64,000 bases of DNA from Marinobacter salarius. GTDB lineage: Bacteria; Pseudomonadota; Gammaproteobacteria; Pseudomonadales; Oleiphilaceae. The notes under the pieces were generated by a model. That model saw nothing but the letters and a program-made list of their open reading frames with translations. It ran no database searches and was not told the DNA's origin. Below, in pieces: positions 1 through 9,289 of this stretch (positions are counted from its first letter, which is position 1; the number at the start of each line of letters is the position of its first letter). The position numbers were made by a program, and so were the translations under genes. The stretch covers positions 1,550,001-1,614,000 of the forward strand of contig CP007152.1 of NCBI GenBank assembly GCA_000831005.1, written 5' to 3'.

Positions 1-47
1 GGGCTCGCGCCTTCAAGCTCGGCCTGTAACTGTGCAATGTCCGTCAT
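1..47 (-). CDS. cysH: Start of a gene running off the left edge, probably phosphoadenylyl-sulfate reductase
   Basis: Only the first 15 codons are present, from an ATG at 47 reading leftwards (MTDIAQLQAELEGAS). A possible ribosome-binding AGGTG lies just upstream. The identity is inferred from context: in Pseudomonas, cysH lies beside and divergent from thrH and pabB, as here. CysH would reduce PAPS or APS to sulfite in sulfate assimilation. The fragment holds no catalytic motif, so any other divergent gene remains possible. Confidence 0.4.
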   Translation of the reverse strand, partial: MTDIAQLQAELEGAS

Positions 48-196
48 TTGAAAGGATCACCTGGAGTGTAAATGTGTGATAAATCTACCATTAACCGGCA
101 ACAGTCTGAAGGAATGGGGGAGTATATCGTTATAGCCGCACAGATGTACGATGCATTCCGCCCCGGTTTTTCTTATCATACCGCCTGATTCCAATC

Positions 197-215
197 CCCG
201 GCGGCCTTCGCCGGG
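197..215. other. Small hairpin in the thrH leader
   Basis: A perfect 7-bp inverted repeat (cccggcg / cgccggg, 5-nt loop) lies 32 bases upstream of the thrH start, in the divergent gap between the left-edge gene and thrH. No T-run follows it, so it does not look like a terminator. It could affect translation or be incidental. I see nothing else in this 199-base gap. Confidence 0.35.
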
Positions 216-246
216 CTGACCAGCGTTCAACTATCAGGAGACCATT

Positions 247-858
247 GTGGAACTCGCGTGCCTTGACCTTGAAGGAGTACTGATCCCGGAAATCTGGATC
301 GCGTTTGCGGAAAAAACCGGCATTGAGGAGCTCAAGGCGACCACCCGCGACATTCCCGATTACGACGTACTGATGCAGCAGCGCCTGAAACTGCTGGACC
401 AGCACGGCTATGGCCTGCCGCAGATTCAGGAAGTGATCGGCGAGCTGGACCCACTGCCCGGCGCACGGGAGTTCCTGGATTGGCTGCGGGAGCGGTTCCA
501 GGTGGTGATTCTTTCCGACACCTTCTATGAATTCGCCATGCCGCTGATGGCCAAGCTGGGCTATCCGGCACTGCTGTGCCACAAGCTGGAAGTAAACGAA
601 GACGGCAGGATTACCGATTATCTGCTGCGCCAGCGTGACCCCAAGCGTCAGTCAGTGCGTGCCTTCCAGCTGCTGAACTACCGTGTTATTGCGGCGGGTG
701 ATTCCTACAACGACACCACCATGCTGGGCCAGGCGGAAGCGGGCATCCTGTTTCACGCGCCGAAGAACGTGATCGAGGAGTTCCCCCAGTTCCCGGCGGT
801 ACATACGTTTGAAGAGCTTAAGGGCGAGTTTCTGAAGGCCAGCGCCATCCATAACTGA
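247..858 (+). CDS. thrH: Phosphoserine phosphatase / phosphoserine:homoserine phosphotransferase ThrH
   Basis: HAD-superfamily enzyme of 203 aa that hydrolyses phosphoserine and can pass the phosphate to homoserine, linking serine and threonine synthesis in the cytosol. The HAD motif I is DLEGVL with nucleophile Asp7; Glu9 replaces the usual second Asp, which is the known ThrH signature. Motif II has Ser90 (ILSDTF) and motif IV is GDSYND with Asp152 and Asp156. Length and sequence follow Pseudomonas ThrH closely. The start is a GTG, the only start placing motif I at the expected N-terminal position. It is intact and followed tail-to-tail by pabB. Confidence 0.95.
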   Translation: MELACLDLEGVLIPEIWIAFAEKTGIEELKATTRDIPDYDVLMQQRLKLLDQHGYGLPQIQEVIGELDPLPGAREFLDWLRERFQVVILSDTFYEFAMPLMAKLGYPALLCHKLEVNEDGRITDYLLRQRDPKRQSVRAFQLLNYRVIAAGDSYNDTTMLGQAEAGILFHAPKNVIEEFPQFPAVHTFEELKGEFLKASAIHN

Positions 859-922
859 TAGCGCGGACAAGAGGCCGGGGCAAGCTCTTTGTCCTGGCTT
901 TTCCTCCTTTGCAATTTGCCCT

Positions 923-2217
923 CTATAACGCTTCCAGTACGCTCATCAGCTTCTGAACCTTGTCCACGGATTCCCGGTACTCATCATCCGGGTCTGAATC
1001 CGCGACGATGCCACATCCCGCCCAGCAGTGAATCTTTCCTTCTGAATCCGTCATCAGGGTTCGGATTGCGATATTGCTCTCCAGGTTATTGGAAAAATCC
1101 CAACGGAAGACCGAGCCGCAGTAAGGCCCGCGACGATGTGGTTCCAGGTCGTCGATGATCTCCATCGCCCTGCGTTTGGGTGCACCCGTGATAGAGCCCC
1201 CGGGGAAGGCAGAGAGAAGGGCTTTTAACGGTGTGTTCTCTGGTTGCAGCCGGCCTTCCACCGTGCTGACCAGTTGATGGACGTTTTCATAGCTTTCGAT
1301 ACTGAAAAGCTGTGGCACCGTGACGGAAAACGGCTCGCAGAATCGCGACAGGTCGTTGCGAATCAAGTCCACGATCATCAGGTTTTCGGCCCGGTCCTTT
1401 TCAGCGGCGGCCAGGGATTCGGCGATCCGCTGGTCGTTCGCCGGCGAGTTCAGATCCCGGGGCCGGGTACCTTGATGGGTTTGCTGATGACCCTGTTGCC
1501 ATCTTCAATACTCAGGAACAGCTCTGGTGAAATGCTGAGGACCTGATAGGAACCAGCGTTGATGTACGCAGCGTGGGGGACCGGAACGGCCTGGCACAAA
1601 GCTCGGAACGCTGTGTACGGCTCGCCCTGGTAGCCGCCGGTGTACTTGTTGGACAGGTTGACCTGATAGCAGTCCCCGGCATGGATATAGCTAAGCACCC
1701 GGGATACGCCATTGCGGTAGTGTTCGGCGGGTTGGTCGGCTGTAAATCCCGGGCTGATGTGAAAAGGAGTAGGGCGCGTCGGCTTTTCGCCGGTGAGGTT
1801 CAGCACCCGTTCACGTTCTATCGTCACACTCGGATGAAAATCGAGCCTGGGCGAATTGGCACCCGAAACATCCAGCGTCAGCTGCCAGAGATAAAGCCCA
1901 ATATAGCCATAATCCCTCTCACTGGCCTCGCCGGAGAATCCGGGGACCGTGTGGTTGCCAGCCTCGTAAAACAGGGTGCCCATGATGCCGCCTGCCAGTT
2001 CCCGGCTCGACGCTTCAGCCAGTCCTGCCCAAGCCTGCTCCAGCACGTCCGTCAGGCGTGAGAACGATAGCGCGTCCTTGGGGACTGGCCAATGTTTCAG
2101 CGGGAACGCCGTGACAATCCGCCGTTGCCTGCCGGCGTCGGTGTAGTCGATAAACCCATGTTGGCTGCTGATCTGTGAAACGAGGCGCTCTGCCTCTTCC
2201 GCACTTAATGTTTTCAC
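923..2217 (-). CDS. pabB: Aminodeoxychorismate synthase component I (one frameshift)
   Basis: PabB makes 4-amino-4-deoxychorismate from chorismate, using ammonia from a PabA-type glutaminase, on the way to folate. The N-terminal part ends in the chorismate-binding strand SISPELFL...SKPIK. The C-terminal part holds VDLIRNDLSRF, the PGGSITGAPK motif and CGIVADSDP. The frame breaks near 1469: the sequence reads AAGGTACCC where one added G gives the family motif KGTRPR followed by an uninterrupted reading frame. I therefore treat it as one gene with a lost G, probably a sequence error. The start is a GTG with no strong ribosome-binding site, so the exact N-terminus is uncertain. It converges on thrH. 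Confidence 0.9.
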
Positions 2218-2344
2218 GATGTTACATACTTAACAAAATCTTGCATGGGTTCACGGTAGCCTGTGCGGCAAGTCACCTGACTTCGGGCTCGAAAAGGCTT
2301 GGGCCGGTGCATTCTAAACAATAATCCTAAGGGCAGTAACCAGT

Positions 2345-2938
2345 ATGAAGACTTGTAACGGCATTGGTAAGCGATTTGTCTTGGCGATGATCGCCGGATG
2401 TGCGATTTCCACCGCGGCGTTGGCGCAGGATGCGATTGATCGGGAAGATCATGTGCTATCCGATGGCAAGCTGGACGACAAAGACCTGGCCGCGGTGGTT
2501 GCGGTTGCTCAGAGGCATCTCAGGGAAATGACGGACCAGGTGGTCAATCAGGCGGGCGATGAACTCGAGGAAGCTGGCATCTTTCGTCCGATGGCTTTCA
2601 TGGTCATGAAGTCTGACAAGGTTCAACAAATGAGATTGGAAGAGGAAGCTGAGCAGGCCCCTGGAAATGTAAAGGTTTTAATGTATCGCGCTGGGCTAAA
2701 GGCCATTGCGCGCCGAGGTGAAATTCATGCGGCGGTCATTGCCTACCCAGGAAGCGTTGAAAAAAATGGCGAGACGATCCGAGCAATGGCTCTGGAGCAT
2801 GAGCATAGGCTTGGAGTTTCTGGAATCAAGCTGATACCGGTCAGATTGGAGGATGGTGAAGCAAGTTTCGGTGAACCGATGTCTCAGGATAAGCCATTTC
2901 AGATCTTCTATGATGCAAAAAAGGAGAGTGACGAATGA
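2345..2938 (+). CDS. Exported protein of unknown function
   Basis: I do not recognise the family. The 197-aa product has a clear signal peptide (basic MKTCNGIGKR, hydrophobic FVLAMIAGCAIS, cleavage after ALA-Q), so it is probably periplasmic or secreted. The mature part is acidic and mixed alpha/beta by eye, with no cysteine pairs or known catalytic motif. Glutamate-rich segments follow the signal (residues 35-75). The 3' third and the following 180 bases are noticeably richer in A/T than the neighbours. It stands alone between pabB (divergent) and the FilA-like gene (same strand, 186 bases on). Confidence 0.75.
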   Translation: MKTCNGIGKRFVLAMIAGCAISTAALAQDAIDREDHVLSDGKLDDKDLAAVVAVAQRHLREMTDQVVNQAGDELEEAGIFRPMAFMVMKSDKVQQMRLEEEAEQAPGNVKVLMYRAGLKAIARRGEIHAAVIAYPGSVEKNGETIRAMALEHEHRLGVSGIKLIPVRLEDGEASFGEPMSQDKPFQIFYDAKKESDE

Positions 2939-3052
2939 GCCAAGTGCATGAATTTATAGTGAATAAGTTGCTTTTATTAAGAACTGCTTTGTTTTGTGAC
3001 AATTTGTGAATGCATTCACGGAACCAGAGTGTAAAACAATCTTAAATGGAGT

Positions 3053-3069
3053 GGTGAGGTTGAGCCTCA
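3053..3069. other. Small hairpin in the leader of the FilA-like gene
   Basis: The sequence gtgagg-ttgag-cctcac forms a 6-bp stem about 55 bases upstream of the ATG at 3125. The gene has a strong ribosome-binding site (AAGGAG) eight bases before its start. The region from 2939 to 3052 is A/T-rich and may hold its promoter, but I cannot name -35 and -10 boxes with confidence. Confidence 0.3.
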
Positions 3070-3124
3070 CAACAAAGTTAAAAAGTTCAACTGGATAACA
3101 ATAAGTTCAATCAAGGAGAACAAT

Positions 3125-4075
3125 ATGAAAGGCCTGAAGAAACTTGCACTGGCAACAGCCGTTGCCGCTGCGCCCTTCGCCGCTCAAGCCGAGCTGCAGG
3201 CGATGGACGACAGCATGATGGGTAACGTCACCGGTCAGGCCGGTGTGACCATTGAGCTGGAAACTCAGGTAAACATTGGTCAGTTTACCTACACGGACGA
3301 AGGTACATTCGCCGTAAAGGACATCGCTCTCGGTGGTGCGTTGGCCAGTAGCTCTCAGTCTGCAGCTGACTATGCCGCAGCTACCGGTGCAGGCGCTTTG
3401 CTGGACCAACTGAAAATCGACATCGACATCGCTGACGATGGCGACGCTGTCATTCACGTTGGTTCCCTGCAAACCGACGGCAGTGGTAACCCTGTACCCA
3501 TCGACTGGGGTTTCACCGCTGGATCCATGGAGCTTAACGGTAACGGTGGCGAAAACACCGTTCTGGTTTCGAACATGGACGCCTGGGGTCTCCTCGGTGC
3601 TCTGGATATCCGTGTAGATACGGATAACGTTACAGACGGAGCTGGAAACGAAATGGCGGGCACCGGCACCCTTAATTTGGATGCAGCGTTCACCGTTAAC
3701 GAAATGAGCTTCGATGTTGACTTCCTCGGCGTTGGTGTCCGCGGAATGACCATCAATAGCTCCGAGTCTGGCGGTGAAGTGCTTGGGGCCGCTGGTCTGG
3801 CAGCTGTATTCGCGGAAGATCCTACTGCTCCGACCGCTGAAGAGCAGCGCAAGATCGGATTGGCGCAGGCTGGATTTGCAATCATCGGCCTGGACATCTA
3901 CAAGGGTGACGGTCTCGGTGCTTCCACAGCGACCAACGTACTGCGTGTAGATGTTGATGACGTCCTGATGGACATCAACGTTGCCGAAACCGTTATCGGC
4001 GGTGCAAACATCGGTACTATCGGTATCGACAACCTGCACATCAGCAACACCAAGCTGGCTGTATACGGAAAATAA
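3125..4075 (+). CDS. Secreted FilA/DUF6160-like protein
   Basis: The 316-aa product starts with a textbook signal peptide (MKGLKKLALATAVAAAPFAAQA). It continues with LQAMDDSMMGNVTGQAGVTI, the conserved N-terminal signature of DUF6160/FilA-type proteins. In Acinetobacter, FilA belongs to a putative pilus-like system. The rest is a long beta-rich, Gly/Asp/Asn-rich region with repeated hydrophobic strands such as IDIDIADDGDAVIHVGSL, no cysteines and an acidic charge. This is consistent with a surface or outer-membrane-associated beta-structured protein. A strong ribosome-binding site and a strong terminator suggest high monocistronic expression. The family assignment is from memory; the function is unknown. 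Confidence 0.65.
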   Translation: MKGLKKLALATAVAAAPFAAQAELQAMDDSMMGNVTGQAGVTIELETQVNIGQFTYTDEGTFAVKDIALGGALASSSQSAADYAAATGAGALLDQLKIDIDIADDGDAVIHVGSLQTDGSGNPVPIDWGFTAGSMELNGNGGENTVLVSNMDAWGLLGALDIRVDTDNVTDGAGNEMAGTGTLNLDAAFTVNEMSFDVDFLGVGVRGMTINSSESGGEVLGAAGLAAVFAEDPTAPTAEEQRKIGLAQAGFAIIGLDIYKGDGLGASTATNVLRVDVDDVLMDINVAETVIGGANIGTIGIDNLHISNTKLAVYGK

Positions 4076-4102
4076 GCTGATCGCATAACACCTCTGGTGT
4101 GA

Positions 4103-4128
4103 ACGCCCCGCCTGCGGGGCGTTTTTTT
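4103..4128 (+). terminator. Rho-independent terminator of the FilA-like gene
   Basis: An 8-bp G/C-rich stem (acgccccg / cggggcgt, loop cctg) is followed directly by seven T residues, 28 bases after the stop codon at 4075. Confidence 0.9.
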
Positions 4129-4154
4129 GCCTGCTATAAAGTGCAGGCAAAAAA
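4123..4154. repeat. Central inverted repeat joining two convergent terminators
   Basis: The T-tract side of the plus-strand terminator (ttttttgcctgc, 4123-4134) is perfectly complementary to gcaggcaaaaaa (4143-4154), which carries the T-tract of the minus-strand terminator. The 12-bp stem with an 8-nt loop competes with both flanking terminators, giving three nested hairpins in 84 bases. Confidence 0.7.
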
Positions 4155-4186
4155 GAGCGGTGACTCGCAAGGAGTTACCGCTCTTT
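4149..4186 (-). terminator. Rho-independent terminator of the convergent exported-protein gene
   Basis: Stem aaagagcggtgactc (4152-4166) pairs with gagttaccgctcttt (4172-4186), with one G/T mismatch-type position and a 5-nt loop. On the minus strand it is followed by a run of T (A residues 4149-4154). It lies 25 bases beyond the stop of the gene at 4212-4844. Confidence 0.85.
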
Positions 4187-4211
4187 GTGTTTCGGACCTG
4201 TAGAGATAGTT

Positions 4212-4844
4212 TTAGCGATCCGGCACCGCTATAGACAGATCAAACCCACCGCCAGGACGGGGTGTTAATGTGATCGGGCCTTCGTTAATGCCATGGGGCA
4301 CCTGGATCGTATCAATACCCGGCGGGTTGCCTATGGTGAAGTTCAGGTTCTGGCCATCAAACCCAACGCCCAGTTGATCGTTCAGAAAGGTCTGACTGAA
4401 CGGCTCATCCGGTATCTGGGCCTGCTGCCCGAAGATAATGGGCGGAATGGTGGGGGTAAACTCCGCAGGCGGCTGCGCCCGGGCAAGTTCTTCTTGTGGC
4501 AACAGCAAGGCACGACGGAGGAATTCCTCCTCCGCGCTCTCAAGGGCACCTTTCTTGCCTTCCCGTTCGAAGCGTTCAAGGGCTTCGCGATAGGATTCCT
4601 CTTCCGCTTCCGTTAGCACCGGCTCACCCGGAGAAATGGTCAGGGAGCGGATAATCTTCTGCCGGTCCGCGTCGGGTTTCTGCCGTTCTTTAGGCACCAC
4701 GATGACGGCGGAATCCTTCACGTAGGTTTCAACCATTTCGTCAGAGGTCAGGGTCTGCACCCCGGCCATCAGCGGGGAGCTAAACGAAACAGCCAGGCTG
4801 GCCGTACCAGCCAGAGCGATGTACAAGGGTGTTCGGCGGTTCAT
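4212..4844 (-). CDS. Exported protein of unknown function, convergent with the FilA-like gene
   Basis: The 210-aa product has a signal peptide (MNRRTPLYIALAGTASLAVSFSSPLMA-G). A charged central segment follows (residues about 78-120, rich in Glu and Arg, probably helical). The C-terminal half is rich in Pro and Gly, with PPIIFGQQAQIPDEPFSQTF and a final Gly/Pro-rich strand region. I do not recognise a domain. Its position tail-to-tail with the FilA-like gene, with a shared terminator block, suggests but does not prove a common surface function. Confidence 0.75.
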   Translation of the reverse strand: MNRRTPLYIALAGTASLAVSFSSPLMAGVQTLTSDEMVETYVKDSAVIVVPKERQKPDADRQKIIRSLTISPGEPVLTEAEEESYREALERFEREGKKGALESAEEEFLRRALLLPQEELARAQPPAEFTPTIPPIIFGQQAQIPDEPFSQTFLNDQLGVGFDGQNLNFTIGNPPGIDTIQVPHGINEGPITLTPRPGGGFDLSIAVPDR

Positions 4845-4922
4845 GGCGTAGCTCTTGCCGTGTCCAAACGCGAAATGGAGGCGCTTCCGACACTAAACTG
4901 CAGTCAGTACGCTCCTTGGTAG

Positions 4923-5004
4923 CAGTATTCTTCTCAGAGATTCGGATTTCAAGGCGATTTTGTGGTGTTTGTGATCAGAATCGGACTATTGTCAGTATTC
5001 TTCT
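4923..5004. repeat. Pair of 12-base direct repeats in a divergent promoter region
   Basis: The sequence cagtattcttct occurs at 4923-4934 and again at 4993-5004, a 70-base offset. It lies in the 224-base gap between the divergent exported-protein gene and the DUF58 gene. A TATAT-like box (tttatataac, about 5023-5032) follows the second copy and precedes the DUF58 start at 5069. The repeats could be a regulator's binding sites. Confidence 0.4.
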
Positions 5005-5068
5005 GTAAAACCACGCAAACGTGTTTATATAACAGGCGTAACCATCCAGTTTTTGTAACAGGACTCTT

Positions 5069-6112
5069 ATGTTGAAGGCATTTCGTTCGCGATGGCAGCG
5101 CTGGGTCAACCAGCGGATTCCGCGAGCCGATCAGCGAATATTCGGACAGCGCAATGTTTTTATCCTGCCCACGGGTGCCGGGGTGGTGTTTGCCGGTTTA
5201 CTGTTGATCATGCTGATTACCGGAATTAACTACCAGAACAGCCTGATATACATGCTCACATTTCTGTTGGGCGCAGTAGTTGTTGCGGCCATGCACCAGA
5301 CCCACCGCAACCTGTCGGGGCTGGAACTGACACTCATACAGGCCGGTGATGGCTTTGCCGGCGATACGATACCCTTCCGTTTAAGGGCTGTGTCGCCCCG
5401 TCATGATTCGCTGGCGATATCCCTGTTCTGCGATGACAGTCAACTCGAAAGCCAGCACGTGCCAGCCGGGCAGCAGGAGGATATGACCCTGGCGATACCG
5501 TCCTATCAACGTGGCTACCTGCAGCCGGAACGTATCCGCGTGGAAACCCGCTTTCCTTTTGGCCTTTTCAAGGCCTGGTCCTGGCTGCGGCCGGTCACGT
5601 CCGGCATTGTCTATCCAAACCCTCTGGCCGCCCCGGATGTGACCAGCACGGTTCAGGACGGAGAGGAGCAATCGAAGGCGCGCTCGACGGATGGTAATGA
5701 CCATGCCGACATTCGGCCCTGGCGGGAGGGGGATCTGAGCCAGAGGGTTCAGTGGAAACGATACGCCCGTACCGGTGAGATGGTGATTACCGATTGGGAA
5801 GGTGAACAGGGCAGCCCCCACTGGCTGGACTATGACGCCTTCAGGGGCGTGGACCGTGAGCTGCGCCTGGGTTACCTGGCTCATCAGGTGATGGAACGGG
5901 CCCGCAACAACAGCCGTTTCGGGTTGAATCTGCCGGGGCAGGTGATTGAACCGGACACCGGTGCTGTTCACGCCAACCGGTGCCTTAAGGCGCTGGCCAT
6001 CTTTGGCCTTGAACAACCAAGGGAAGGTGGTCCTCTGCCCCATGGTACCCGCTCCGAAGAGGTTGGGAATCGGACCTCTGCGTCGTCTGGTTTCGGGGAG
6101 CGACGGGCATGA
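5069..6112 (+). CDS. DUF58 membrane-anchored protein, partner of TgpA
   Basis: The 347-aa product has two adjacent hydrophobic segments near residues 35-52 and 57-75 (VFAGLLLIMLITGI and LIYMLTFLLGAVVVAA). A cytoplasmic-type domain follows, carrying the DUF58 signature DIRPWREGDLSQRVQWKRYARTG around residues 215-235, here quoted in part only. DUF58 proteins usually sit between a MoxR AAA ATPase and a transglutaminase membrane protein, and are thought to help assemble or activate envelope complexes. Here the transglutaminase gene overlaps the 3' end by four bases, but no MoxR gene lies upstream. The start is an ATG after CAGGA. Function beyond family membership is unknown. Confidence 0.85.
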   Translation: MLKAFRSRWQRWVNQRIPRADQRIFGQRNVFILPTGAGVVFAGLLLIMLITGINYQNSLIYMLTFLLGAVVVAAMHQTHRNLSGLELTLIQAGDGFAGDTIPFRLRAVSPRHDSLAISLFCDDSQLESQHVPAGQQEDMTLAIPSYQRGYLQPERIRVETRFPFGLFKAWSWLRPVTSGIVYPNPLAAPDVTSTVQDGEEQSKARSTDGNDHADIRPWREGDLSQRVQWKRYARTGEMVITDWEGEQGSPHWLDYDAFRGVDRELRLGYLAHQVMERARNNSRFGLNLPGQVIEPDTGAVHANRCLKALAIFGLEQPREGGPLPHGTRSEEVGNRTSASSGFGERRA

Positions 6113-8186
6113 TTCGCAGGTTCCTGAGTAATTCGCCGAGTTCACGCTCCTTACAGGCTGCGGAATTGGTATCGGGCCGCGCGTTGATATGGCTGATCGC
6201 AGGCTTTGGGTTGTTACTGATTCCCCAGTGGGACCGATTGCCGATCTGGCTGGTGGCCAGTTGCGCTGTACTTGCTGGCTGGCGGTGGCTGGCGCAATCC
6301 GGGCAGGTCAGGTTACCGGGAAGGTGGATGCGTACCGGGATCATGCTGGTACTGGTGGCCGTTTATATCGCAACTGTGCAGGGGCGTTTCACCGTTGATA
6401 CTGCGGCGTCGTTTTTTGTGCTGGCGGTGGGGCTTAAATGGCTTGAGACCCGATCCACCCGGGATTTCTATGTGCTGTTTTTTATCCTGGTGTACCTGGC
6501 GACAGTCAACTTTCTGTTTCATCAGGAGATTCACTGGAGTGTCATTAACATTGCGGGCGTTGCCTTATTGTTAATCGGCCTGCAGGTGGTGAATGCGCCG
6601 GAAATTCCCGGTGCCATGAAGAAGGGATGGCGGCGCTTGGGCTGATGCTGGTTAAGACCTTGCCGATTGTAGTGCTCCTGTTCGTGTTCTTCCCGCGCAT
6701 GTCGCCGCTCTGGAGTGTGCCGCTGGTTTCCGGCGAAGCCCGAACTGGAATCAGCGACACCATGACTCCCGGTGATATCTCGAGTCTCGCCCAGAGCAGT
6801 GAGCGAGCCTTTCGCGTCACCTTTGGCGGTGAGTTACCGGCCTACCGGGACCGATATTGGCGCGGGCTTATCCTGGATCGCCTTGACGGAGACACTTGGC
6901 AACAGGGCCTTGGAAAGCCGTTTCGCCGGCTTGGCCGTGTTGACGTTGATGGTGGCGTAGGGCCGCTCGGGCCCAACCAGTACGAGGTGTTATTGGAACC
7001 CACGGACCAGACCTGGGCCTTTGCTCTGGAGAACTCCAGGGCGGTCTCCAATAATGTAAAGCAAACGGATGAGAATCTGTTCCGGTTTGACCGGCCGGCT
7101 GACAGCGCGGTCCGTTACTGGATGGAGTTGGTCGGGAACCAAACAACGGAGGATGCCAGTGCGGAGCCCGATAACCTTCAGCGTTATCTCCAGTTACCAC
7201 AAAGCGGCAACCCGAGGGCAAGGGCGTTCGGGCAACAACTGGCTGGCCAACACGACAACCCTCAGGCATTGGTGCAGCAGCTTCTGACCCGTTTCCGGGA
7301 GCAGGCCTATTTCTACACCCTGCGCCCACCCGCTATGCCCGTGGATGGCATCGACAGCCTGTTATTCGATGAAAAGCGGGGTTTCTGTGCCCACTACGCC
7401 GGGGCTACCACGTTTGTGTTGCGCGCAGCGGGTATTCCGGCCCGAGTGGTGGTCGGATATCAGGGCGGGTCACCCGGCGCAGATGACGAATATCTGATTG
7501 TGCGGCAGTACGATGCCCATGCCTGGGTGGAAGCGTGGTTCCCCGGCCAGGGTTGGGTGCGGGTGGACCCGACAGCTGCCATTGCTCCCGAGCGTATTGA
7601 GTTTGGTCTACGGGAGGCGGTGGCTGAGGAAGGCTCGTTCCTTGAGAACGATTGGACATCGCCACAGCGCTACGGCGATTTGGCGATGCTGCAGTGGGCT
7701 TCCCTGCAGCTCGATAAGATTAATTACCACTGGCAGCGCTGGGTTGTCGGATATCAGGGGCAGTCACAGATGGACCTGATGTCGCGTTTGCCTGGAGGGA
7801 TAGGAATGCGGGAGCTTGGCTATATTACCGCGGGCATTGTCGGTATGGCGCTGTTACTGGCGGGTTTGGTTACCGCCTGGCAGTACCGTCGCGTGGAAAG
7901 CCGGGACCCGCTTGGTCGTCTCGTCAGCCGCTGGTATCGGTTGTGTGACCGTTCGGGAGTGCCTGTACGTCACGGTGAAACACCCTCCCAACTGGCCTCA
8001 AGGCTTGCCCGGGCAAAACCCGCGGCGGCCGGCACAGCAACGGCTTTTGCCCGATTGATCAACAAACATTACTATGGCCGGGGTTCCGAAACCGGTCATC
8101 ATGGCGAACTGGCGAAAATGAAGCGATTGCTGGCCACGATGAAACGACAGGCGGATCGACCGTCAACCAGTTCATCAAAGGGGTGA
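6109..8186 (+). CDS. tgpA: TgpA-type membrane transglutaminase (DUF3488, one frameshift)
   Basis: This inner-membrane protein has an N-terminal block of about five to six hydrophobic segments (DUF3488). A periplasmic transglutaminase domain follows, then a further membrane segment (ELGYITAGIVGMALLLAGLV) and a C-terminal tail. The triad is visible as Cys in RGFCAHYAGA (codon at 7386), His in DAHAWVEAW (7518) and Asp in RVDPTAAI (7566). The frame breaks between about 6620 and 6645; one missing base, for example in GGG at 6624-6626 or GGC near 6642, restores a continuous membrane segment. TgpA is an essential envelope protein in Pseudomonas. It is coupled to the DUF58 gene, and holB starts four bases after it. 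Confidence 0.88.
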
Positions 8187-8190
8187 ATAC

Positions 8191-9216
8191 GTGAACGCAT
8201 CCATAGCAACCATGGCATGGCTTGAAGACGCCTGGAGCCGACTGCTCCAACGCATCGCCGGCAACAGGATGCCCCATGCCCTGATGGTGACGGGCGAGAA
8301 CGGCGTGGGAAAGCGTCTGTTTGCCAACGCACTGGCCGGGTTGCTGGTCTGTGAAAAGGCGGATATGGACGCAGGGTCCCCTTGTGGCATCTGTAAGCAG
8401 TGCGAGCTGGTTGCCGCGGGCACCCATCCGGATATCCGGATTTATGCACCGGAAAAATCACGGATGATCAAGATTGATCAGATTCGTGCGCTGTCCGCAT
8501 TCGCGGTCGGCTCTCCCCAGGTGGCCTCCCGCAAGGTGGCCATTATTGATCGGGCGGACCAGTTGAACATCAATTCCGCCAACGCGTTGCTGAAAACCCT
8601 GGAAGAACCCGCCGAAGATGTGGTGCTTCTGCTGCTACAGGAGAGTGGCAGGCCGGTATTGCCGACGATCCGTTCCCGCTGCCAGAGTTTGCTGATTGCT
8701 ACGCCGGACAGGGATCAGGCTGCTGGTTGGCTGGCGACGGCGGTCAAAGCGATGGATGGCGACAACAGACCAACGCCGGAGCAATGCGCCAAGGCGCTGG
8801 TACTGGCAGCCAATGCGCCGCGGCTGGCCCTGGAATATGCTACCGGAGAGTTTATTAGCCTGCGGGATGAGGCGTTGGACAACTTCCGCCATTTCATGAA
8901 GGGTCAGCTCACTCTTTCCGAGGCTGCAAAGCCGTTCAAGGCAATGGGGCTTGAAAGTGCTCTATGGCTATTTGAAGGCTGGGCTGGTGACCTGGCCCGC
9001 ATCAGTGCCGGGGGGCAGCCCCGGGATGCGGAAGCGGCGGACATGTTAACGTTCCTTGCCAGAAACAATCCTTCCTGGCGGGCCCATGAACTCCTGGATG
9101 CGATCCACGAGTCCAGGTCTGCCGGCGTTTACAACGTGAACCCTGAGTTGGAAGCGGGCCGATTGCTGATCGCATGGCAGAAACTCATGCCGCGCCGCAG
9201 GCCAGCTGCGGGATAA
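8191..9216 (+). CDS. holB: DNA polymerase III subunit delta prime
   Basis: HolB is part of the clamp-loader that loads the beta clamp on DNA. The 341-aa protein has a P-loop-like GENGVGK at residues 35-41. It also has the zinc-binding cysteines Cys54, Cys65, Cys68 and Cys71, and the sensor/arginine region with NALLKTLEEP and TIRSRCQ typical of delta prime. GTG at 8191 is favoured as start because AAAGGGG lies at the right distance; the internal ATG at 8212 has no ribosome-binding site. It precedes pilZ, as in Pseudomonas, but the usual upstream tmk is replaced by tgpA. Confidence 0.93.
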   Translation: MNASIATMAWLEDAWSRLLQRIAGNRMPHALMVTGENGVGKRLFANALAGLLVCEKADMDAGSPCGICKQCELVAAGTHPDIRIYAPEKSRMIKIDQIRALSAFAVGSPQVASRKVAIIDRADQLNINSANALLKTLEEPAEDVVLLLLQESGRPVLPTIRSRCQSLLIATPDRDQAAGWLATAVKAMDGDNRPTPEQCAKALVLAANAPRLALEYATGEFISLRDEALDNFRHFMKGQLTLSEAAKPFKAMGLESALWLFEGWAGDLARISAGGQPRDAEAADMLTFLARNNPSWRAHELLDAIHESRSAGVYNVNPELEAGRLLIAWQKLMPRRRPAAG

Positions 9217-9289
9217 ACGGAGTGATCAATGGCGCGGCAGGATAGGGCAGTGATTAACAACTACTGCTATGATTGCGGAATATCAGGAG

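Noticed and set aside
3107..4150. Long open frame on the minus strand opposite the FilA-like gene
   Set aside because: It has no signal peptide, domain or ribosome-binding site, and its content mirrors the Asp/Gly-rich coding strand. It also spans a terminator. It is a shadow of the real gene.
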